The position numbers and the translations under genes are program-made. This document shows, piece after piece, positions 57,888 through 64,000 of a stretch of DNA of 64,000 nt. Source of the stretch: Clostridiales bacterium FE2011 (GTDB taxonomy: Bacteria > Bacillota > Clostridia > Christensenellales > Aristaeellaceae); contig CP069418.1 in the NCBI GenBank assembly GCA_017569305.1, positions 1,550,001-1,614,000 of the forward strand. Reading direction: 5' to 3'. The first letter of the stretch is position 1; the number at the start of each line of letters is the position of its first letter. The notes below the pieces were generated by a model, which made no database searches, was not told where the DNA came from, and worked only from the letters and a program-made list of their open reading frames with translations.

Positions 57888-60800
57888 TTATGGTATCAGA
57901 TGATTCATTGCTTTTATTATTGTTTTTGCAGTAGCAAGTGTAAGGTTTAATGTTGGTTTCACTAACGGCTTTGGCAGATTATCTACTGCCTCAATCCAAC
58001 TGCTTACTGCATAATTATATGCCTTTGTGTTTAAGTATTTGTGTAATTGTGCCTTAACCTGCACTAGATTTCTGGGATCGTGCACCGGATTAATATCATT
58101 ATTCTTCAATATTTCTCTAGCTTTTTCCGCCCTTTTATCTGTTTTTGGAACTATATGATGGACATGGTTTCCGGGCGTATACTTATTCGCTGGATTTTGA
58201 GCTTTAGCCAAAGCTTCTTCACATGCGCTAACAAATTCCGCTTCCCTTACCTGCACTTGTGCAATACTAGCATCCTGTACAGCTGGTTTAGCAGTATCTG
58301 TTATTGTTGTACTCTGAGCAACTGGCTTAGCAATATCTGTTACAACATGATCTTGAACAACAGGCTTTTCAACAACAATCGTTGTCGTTATTGTGGGGGC
58401 CTGCTCTCGTGTAACAGATTCCGGCTTTGGTGAACCTCCAAAGATAGCTTTTCCCACCTCATAGATTGCCGCTCCACCTATAAGTACAATTGCTGCTACC
58501 TCTCCAAATGGCAAGGGGCCATCCGCCATCGACCATTCGATACCAGTACGAATTGCATCATCTAATACTTCTCCACTAGGATCTACAAACATCATCGGAC
58601 TATTCCAACAATACCCATATCTATTCAAAGACAGCGGAGTTGTTACCTGTCCTTTCAGAATATCCTTCTGATTAAACCGGTTCATTGCTGGCTCATACTG
58701 CCTTGCACGCAGGTTAATCATTCCTGTGACTGCATCATATGTTTCCGCATTATATGTGAACCCGCTCGTCTTCGTCTTCAACTGTTCACCAAAGGGGGTG
58801 TAAACATATGATTGTATAGTTACTGTAGACTGTACTTCCTGCAATGTACCTATGGCATTCTCACCCAAAACAGGCGCATTAATCGTCTGTGCAACAGATC
58901 CTCTGCCATCATAGACATAGTTCGTTTTGCTATTGTTAGAATAACCTGCTATACGTTCCAGTCCGTAAACGTATTCCGTCACATCAGTACTGTTCTGTTT
59001 AGTCTTCTTCTCCTGGATTACCTGATAATAGTCCTGTGTAATATCATACAAGTATTCCGTAGTTGCCCACTCATAACCTTCCTGGATTTCTGACGGTTCA
59101 TAAACTTCCGGCAGTCCGGCAATACTTCCACGTAGTAACTCCTCCAGCATGGATCTGTTTGTGTTACCTTTTTCCTTCTTGCTCAACCGCATGCCTGCCG
59201 CGTCATAGGTAAAGACCTGCTCATATCCATCGTAACCCGTATAGCCTGTCAACTGATCCAAAGCATTATATGTATAGATATCTGTCAAGGTACCATACTT
59301 CTGGCTATTCAGAACCTTTTGAATCATGCTGCCGTTCGGATCATAGCTGTAGGTAAGTTTATCCTTTCCCACAGTCATCTCTGTCAGCTGATTGCCCTTG
59401 TTATACTTCATGCCGATTGTTACCGGCTGTTTTTTTCCGGCAATAATCTTTTCAGGAGAGATAACCTTCTTTGTCATATTGCCTGCGGCATCATATACAT
59501 ATTGCTCTGCATAGCCAGTACTCTTCCGGAAAGATGTCAGCTGTCCGGCAGCATCATACTGATAGGTATTTTCGGTTGTTTCTCCATTCTCTGTCCGACT
59601 TTCCCCAGTGATGTAGCCGTTCTTGTTATGACTGTAGCTGAATGAAAGAGAACTGTCACCTTCTGTGCTCTGTCTGATAAGGTTGCCAACCTCATCATAG
59701 TCATATGCCGTTGTCAAGGTACCCGTAGTCGTCCGGATTCTTCTTCCCGCCGCGTCATATTCGTAGCAGGTTTCTTCACCGTCCGTATCCTTTACGCTTG
59801 TCAGACGATTCAGTGCATCATAAGTATAATCTACTTCCCGTCCATCGGGATAGATCATCTTTGTTTTGTTGCCATACTCATCATAGTCATAGGTAATGCT
59901 TTCGCTATTTACATTCGTTACCGCAATCAGATATCCATTGTCATTATACTGATACAGAATATCTCCTGCTTCACTGCTGAGGGTTGTCACCTGGCCCAGT
60001 TCATTATACCCGGTTGTGATGGTATAGGCTTCCCCAATCTGCTGCTTCAACAGATTCCCTGTCTTGTCATATTCAAAGCTGATTTCTGTTCCATCCGCCT
60101 TGATGGCTTTTTCCAGCCAGCCTTCAGGCGAGTACTGATAATTCACGGTATTACCCAATGCATCCGTTTCAACCGTCAGGTTGCCAAGGGCATCATAAGT
60201 ATATCCGGTAATATGTCCCAATGCATCCTTTACCTGTGCAATCTGATCATTTGCGTCATAGGTATAAGCTGTCTTATGGCCCAGTTCGTCTGTCACACTG
60301 ATCAAACGGTTTACCTTATCGTATCCGTATTTCTTTGAATATCCTTCAGCGTCTGTCTCGGTCAGCACATTCCCTGCCAGGTCATATGTCAGTGACTGTT
60401 TCGCCCCATTGGCATAAGTCACCTTAGCCAGCAATGATTCTGGCGTGTATTCAAAGCGCGTACTGTTTCCTAACGCATCTGTCGTTGTAATCAGATTGCC
60501 CAGAGTATCATATTCACAGATACTTTCAGAGCCATCTGCAGCTATTGTTTTGGTTAATCTGCCAAGCAGGTCATATTCATATTTCGTAACCTGGTTCCCC
60601 TGTTTAACAGACGTGACATTTCCAAGTTCATCATAGGCATATTCTGTTGCAAAACCTGTACGGGGGATCTGGCGGATTACCCTTCCCAGCAGGTCATATT
60701 CTATAGTGTCCTTGCTGCCATCCGGATAAATAACCGCTGTGTTGTTTCCCGCCACGTCATATTCAAACTGTACGCTTCTGCCTTCTGCATCCGAAACAGC

Positions 60801-63800
60801 AGATATATTACCGGCTGTATCATACTCATAGGTGCTGGCATTACCGTTTATAATCGTCTGGGTGATTTGTCCCGCGGCATCATACTGGTATTCAGTTTCA
60901 CAGCCGAGCGCATCTGTCGTCTTCGTAAGCCGACCAGCCGTATCATACTCATATAGGGTTACCTGTCCACCTGGTGCGCTAATGCGGACAAGATTTCCCA
61001 GCGCGTCATACTCACATTCAGCTTTCTGATTAATCGCATCTGTGATTTCGGTTGTCAGTCCGCGTCCGTTATACGCATACCGGGTTTTGTTTCCATTTGC
61101 GTCTGTTTCCTCCACGATACGACCCGCTTTATCGTACAGTGTGGACAGTTTGCCACCGTTTTTCTGCTTTGCGGACACTGCCTGTCCATTCTTATCATAC
61201 TGTATCGTTGCCTTTTGTCCCATTGCGTCTATAACAGCTGTCAGGTTACTGTTGCCATCGTATTCATAGGTGGTCTTATTGCCCATGGCATCTATCGTTG
61301 CAATCAGATTCCCTGTCACATCATATTCATACCGCGTAACAGCACCATTAGGAGCTTTTTCTTCTGTGAAACGGTTCAGCGCGTCATAAGTATACGTTAT
61401 GGTATTACCCAGCGCATCTGTAGCTGTCAGTAGATTGCCGTTAGCATCATAGGTATACGTTGTCCTTGCACCCATCGGATCGGCTACTTCTGTAATCCTT
61501 CCCAGCAAATCATAAGAGATCCGAGTTTCACCGCCCATCGCGTTTACCTGGCGGATTATACGATTCATATTGTCATATTCTGCTTTGGTTATTGAGCCAT
61601 CAGCAAATGTACTGGTAAGGATATTCCCGCAACCATCGTATTCGAAGGTTTTTACACCACCTACAGGATCTGTTACTGTCAGCGGCAAGCCAATCGCATC
61701 GAACGTATAAACAGTCTTTCCACCGAGCGCATTCGTTTCAGTCAGCAAATGTCCTGCTTCATCATAGGTATTTGTAGCTGTATAGCCATCCGCATCCGTT
61801 GTTTCCAGACGGTCCCCATTGGCATCATAGGTATAGAGTATAGTATTACCTAGTGCATCACTGACAGACGCAACTTGACCGTTCTTTGTATAGGTTGCCT
61901 GCTGTTGACTTCCATCCGGAAGTATTGTCCGGATGATATGACCCAAGCCATCATACTCATATCTTGTGGTATTACCCTTCGGGTCCGTCATAGCAGTCTT
62001 ACGGCCCAGTGCATCATAGGTATACGAAACAGAGGTATGATCAGCATAGGTAACCTTCAAAAGATTTCCTTTGGTATCATACCGCGTCAGAGTTGTTTCG
62101 CCCAAAGCATTCGTCTCTGATGCAGGATAACCGTTTTTGTCATAAGTATAAGTAGTTTTATATCCAAGGGGATCAGTTGCGGTTTCGAGCAAGCCTCTGT
62201 TGTTATATGTATAGCTTGTTATATTCCCAAGCGCATCTGTAATGGACAAAATATTACCATTACTGTCATATGTATAACTGGTAACGCCTCCATCCGGAGC
62301 TGTCTCAATGCTCAGATTGCCCTTTTTGTCATATGTGTATCTCGTTGTATTTCCGTTCTGGTCCGTTCTGCTGAGCAGGTGATGTGCGCCGTCCCAGTCA
62401 AAGAACACAGAATTCCCCCGGGCATCTGTCGAGCTAATCTTATCTCCCAGATTGTTGTAGTTGTACGTGGTCACATTACCCAGAGGATCAATCTCGGATA
62501 TGATCTCACTCTGTGCGCCATAAATGTATAGCGTTTCTCCGCCTTGAGCATCTATTATCTTGCTTGTGCGTTTCTGTTCATCATAGATGTAGGTTACAGA
62601 GTTCCCTTCTGCATCTGTGGCAATTGTATAGTTCTCACCGTATTCCAGCCGGTATTCTCCGCCATTCGCATCTATCTGGGCAACAACTCTGTTCTGATTA
62701 TCATACGTGTTTCTGGCCTGACATATTCCATTTCCGTCGTACCAGGCTGTCATTTGTCCTTCCGGATCATATTCATAGCGGGTTCTATTTCCTTCTGCGT
62801 CCGTTACTTCTGTCAGCATATTACCGCTGTAGGCATAGCGAACACATGAGGTATCTGTCAACCAGATTTTCGTGATTTGTTTCTGTTTGTTCGTTTCAAC
62901 ACGCAGTTCTTTGCCGGAAGGCAGAATGATTTTCTCCAGGTATCCTTCCACATTTCTGACAAGCAGGATTTTCTGCTGGCCATTGTTCTTGTGAATCTGG
63001 TTCAGATTGCCTTTTTTATCGAAACCATATCCTGTTCCGTCTGTTAACAAAATCAGGTATCCGTCTTCTGTTTCAGCAATCGCTTCGAATTCTGTTGTAT
63101 CTGTAATAAAATGGCCGTCTTCCTTCTTCATGAAGCGAACAACACTGCCGTCACTGCGTTTCCAGCAGAGAACCCCGTTATCATTCATTGTCAAAGTCTG
63201 TTCTGCCTCGCAGGACCACTTGTCACCGAAAAGCATACCCTTGGTCTGGGATTGGTTGTTATAGGTACGGATCAAGTCAATCCCATTTCCACCAATATCC
63301 GGAACTGCAAAATCTCGTGCTTCTACGTAGAAATTGCCGGTATTAAAATTTATTGGTTCAAAGCCACGAGCACAGAAGCTGCAAGGACCAAGCAAGTCCT
63401 GATCCAAAGAGAAATCCAACTCCGGTATCTCAGATGGAGATACATATGTCATATTCGCATATATGCTGGTTGGATCTTCGAAATCGATTACCCGGATCTT
63501 TTCAGGTGGTATTGGTGTTGTTTTTTCAGCATAATATGTCGGTAATGCCACCGGGGCTGCAGTTACTATTACAGGCGCAGATGTCGGCCGGGGTGTCGGT
63601 CTGGGCGTAGCTGGTGGTGTAGTCGAATCAGGCAAAAGCGGCATCGGAGTCGGTGTGACAACAACCGGTGCCTGCATAGTTTTAACAGTGGCCCGTACTG
63701 CTTTGGCATATCGAGTCAGAATATTCTTGTTTCCGTCCTGGGGATCCTCATAGACTCTCCGCGCTATAACCTCGTATGCGGCATTTTTAATATATTCTGT

Positions 63801-64000
63801 ATCTGTAAAAGTAGTGCGAAGAACAGAAGCAATCTGCTCACCGTTCCGGTAAATATCATAGAAGATTGAGTTTTTCAGAGTCTCGTCCTGTTCATTTGGA
63901 TCTGTCCAGGTCAGAACATATCGTTTCTGATCTCCGGAGAATTGGCCGTAATCTTTGGCCACCACATTATTGACCGGTTTCACCAGTGTCGGTATCACAG
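57888..64000 (-). CDS. RHS/YD-repeat polymorphic toxin with AHH-type nuclease C-terminus (partial, 5' end outside window)
   Basis: RHS proteins form a large YD-repeat shell around a C-terminal toxin. The visible part is 2036 residues and stays open past the right edge. In order: a fibronectin-like segment (~25-107), a Pro/Thr linker, a DUF6531-like region (~205-290, NFNTGNFYVEARDF), about sixty YD repeats (to ~1680), the RHS core end (GMINLRARQYEPAMNRFNQK, then LNRYGYCWNSPMMFVDPSGE near residue 1800), a hydrophobic stretch, a low-complexity V/T/A linker, and the toxin domain, where GNHVHHIVPK (His pair ~1947-1948), HDPRNLVQV and HKYLN match the AHH branch of HNH/Endo VII nucleases. DNA or RNA cleavage is the expected toxin activity. 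Signal peptide and PAAR are not in view. The gene is AT-rich relative to its neighbours. Confidence 0.9.
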   Translation of the reverse strand, partial: VIPTLVKPVNNVVAKDYGQFSGDQKRYVLTWTDPNEQDETLKNSIFYDIYRNGEQIASVLRTTFTDTEYIKNAAYEVIARRVYEDPQDGNKNILTRYAKAVRATVKTMQAPVVVTPTPMPLLPDSTTPPATPRPTPRPTSAPVIVTAAPVALPTYYAEKTTPIPPEKIRVIDFEDPTSIYANMTYVSPSEIPELDFSLDQDLLGPCSFCARGFEPINFNTGNFYVEARDFAVPDIGGNGIDLIRTYNNQSQTKGMLFGDKWSCEAEQTLTMNDNGVLCWKRSDGSVVRFMKKEDGHFITDTTEFEAIAETEDGYLILLTDGTGYGFDKKGNLNQIHKNNGQQKILLVRNVEGYLEKIILPSGKELRVETNKQKQITKIWLTDTSCVRYAYSGNMLTEVTDAEGNRTRYEYDPEGQMTAWYDGNGICQARNTYDNQNRVVAQIDANGGEYRLEYGENYTIATDAEGNSVTYIYDEQKRTSKIIDAQGGETLYIYGAQSEIISEIDPLGNVTTYNYNNLGDKISSTDARGNSVFFDWDGAHHLLSRTDQNGNTTRYTYDKKGNLSIETAPDGGVTSYTYDSNGNILSITDALGNITSYTYNNRGLLETATDPLGYKTTYTYDKNGYPASETNALGETTLTRYDTKGNLLKVTYADHTSVSYTYDALGRKTAMTDPKGNTTRYEYDGLGHIIRTILPDGSQQQATYTKNGQVASVSDALGNTILYTYDANGDRLETTDADGYTATNTYDEAGHLLTETNALGGKTVYTFDAIGLPLTVTDPVGGVKTFEYDGCGNILTSTFADGSITKAEYDNMNRIIRQVNAMGGETRISYDLLGRITEVADPMGARTTYTYDANGNLLTATDALGNTITYTYDALNRFTEEKAPNGAVTRYEYDVTGNLIATIDAMGNKTTYEYDGNSNLTAVIDAMGQKATIQYDKNGQAVSAKQKNGGKLSTLYDKAGRIVEETDANGNKTRYAYNGRGLTTEITDAINQKAECEYDALGNLVRISAPGGQVTLYEYDTAGRLTKTTDALGCETEYQYDAAGQITQTIINGNASTYEYDTAGNISAVSDAEGRSVQFEYDVAGNNTAVIYPDGSKDTIEYDLLGRVIRQIPRTGFATEYAYDELGNVTSVKQGNQVTKYEYDLLGRLTKTIAADGSESICEYDTLGNLITTTDALGNSTRFEYTPESLLAKVTYANGAKQSLTYDLAGNVLTETDAEGYSKKYGYDKVNRLISVTDELGHKTAYTYDANDQIAQVKDALGHITGYTYDALGNLTVETDALGNTVNYQYSPEGWLEKAIKADGTEISFEYDKTGNLLKQQIGEAYTITTGYNELGQVTTLSSEAGDILYQYNDNGYLIAVTNVNSESITYDYDEYGNKTKMIYPDGREVDYTYDALNRLTSVKDTDGEETCYEYDAAGRRIRTTTGTLTTAYDYDEVGNLIRQSTEGDSSLSFSYSHNKNGYITGESRTENGETTENTYQYDAAGQLTSFRKSTGYAEQYVYDAAGNMTKKVISPEKIIAGKKQPVTIGMKYNKGNQLTEMTVGKDKLTYSYDPNGSMIQKVLNSQKYGTLTDIYTYNALDQLTGYTGYDGYEQVFTYDAAGMRLSKKEKGNTNRSMLEELLRGSIAGLPEVYEPSEIQEGYEWATTEYLYDITQDYYQVIQEKKTKQNSTDVTEYVYGLERIAGYSNNSKTNYVYDGRGSVAQTINAPVLGENAIGTLQEVQSTVTIQSYVYTPFGEQLKTKTSGFTYNAETYDAVTGMINLRARQYEPAMNRFNQKDILKGQVTTPLSLNRYGYCWNSPMMFVDPSGEVLDDAIRTGIEWSMADGPLPFGEVAAIVLIGGAAIYEVGKAIFGGSPKPESVTREQAPTITTTIVVEKPVVQDHVVTDIAKPVAQSTTITDTAKPAVQDASIAQVQVREAEFVSACEEALAKAQNPANKYTPGNHVHHIVPKTDKRAEKAREILKNNDINPVHDPRNLVQVKAQLHKYLNTKAYNYAVSSWIEAVDNLPKPLVKPTLNLTLATAKTIIKAMNHLIP

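Noticed and set aside
58900..62900. Regular repeats in this part, considered as CRISPR or other DNA repeats
   Set aside because: The periodicity is from protein YD repeats of ~21 residues; DNA copies are diverged and continuous coding sequence.

Overview
The window looks like chromosomal DNA from a member of the Bacillota, probably an uncultured Clostridia-type bacterium. The case rests on gene content: SepF, DivIVA and ZapA as division proteins, a Bacillus-type PurR with PurBox-like sites, a SAM-I riboswitch in front of metK, RecD2, a single-chain dimer-type glycyl-tRNA synthetase, strong Shine-Dalgarno sites with some GTG and TTG starts, and near-consensus -35/-10 promoters with 16 to 18 base spacers. 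No rRNA, tRNA, CRISPR array, transposase or prophage was seen. Most of the window is housekeeping DNA of moderate to high GC. The middle parts of two surface-protein genes (about 30.7-32 kb and 33.4-34.8 kb) and the right end (about 56-64 kb) are clearly AT-richer.

Layout. 1-5.8 kb, minus strand: mutS2 (cut by the window edge), a U32/RlhA-like protein, zapA and a cyclophilin. 6-14 kb, plus strand: a GNAT acetyltransferase, secD-secF, recJ, relA/spoT and dtd. 14.2-23 kb, minus: hemZ with a metallo-beta-lactamase-fold hydrolase, then glyS, ftsY and serS behind khpB, yidC, yidD, rnpA and rpmH. 23.3-29.3 kb, minus: metK with its riboswitch, pduL, mscL, a HerA-like ATPase with an undecapeptide-repeat partner, and a PHP phosphoesterase. 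29.4-34.8 kb: two paralogous secreted DUF4214 proteins. 35-41.8 kb: an rph-rdgB fusion, pgsA, glpK and a large membrane-anchored PQQ-propeller protein, with a divergent radical SAM gene. 42.9-50 kb, minus: a division cluster (HlyD-like, yggS, sepF, divIVA and a degenerate acyltransferase), purR, a degenerate HPr and a peptidoglycan-binding protein. 50.3-55.9 kb, plus: recD2-comF, aspartate kinase and an rfbD-like reductase. 56-64 kb: an RHS polymorphic toxin ending in an AHH-type nuclease domain, its likely immunity gene, and an orphan gene.

The most unusual layer is not a gene. Gaps between genes carry short tandem tracts whose unit is 7 bases. Several unrelated units are used (AATTCTG/AATTATG, GTAGGAG, TCTTCAC, ATGCATT, TTAATTG). 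The tracts sit just before ribosome binding sites or right on stop codons, often next to a perfect hairpin. In two genes (U32 and the metallo-hydrolase) tracts lie inside the reading frame, where a CAGAATT array reads as QNSEFRI in every frame. A separate array of four unlike hairpins joined by the heptamer ATTTCA(C/T) lies between two divergent promoters at about 6.0-6.1 kb. Together these look like a family of small composite repeat elements. The other strong candidate for a new system is the RHS-AHH toxin with a beta-propeller-like immunity candidate.
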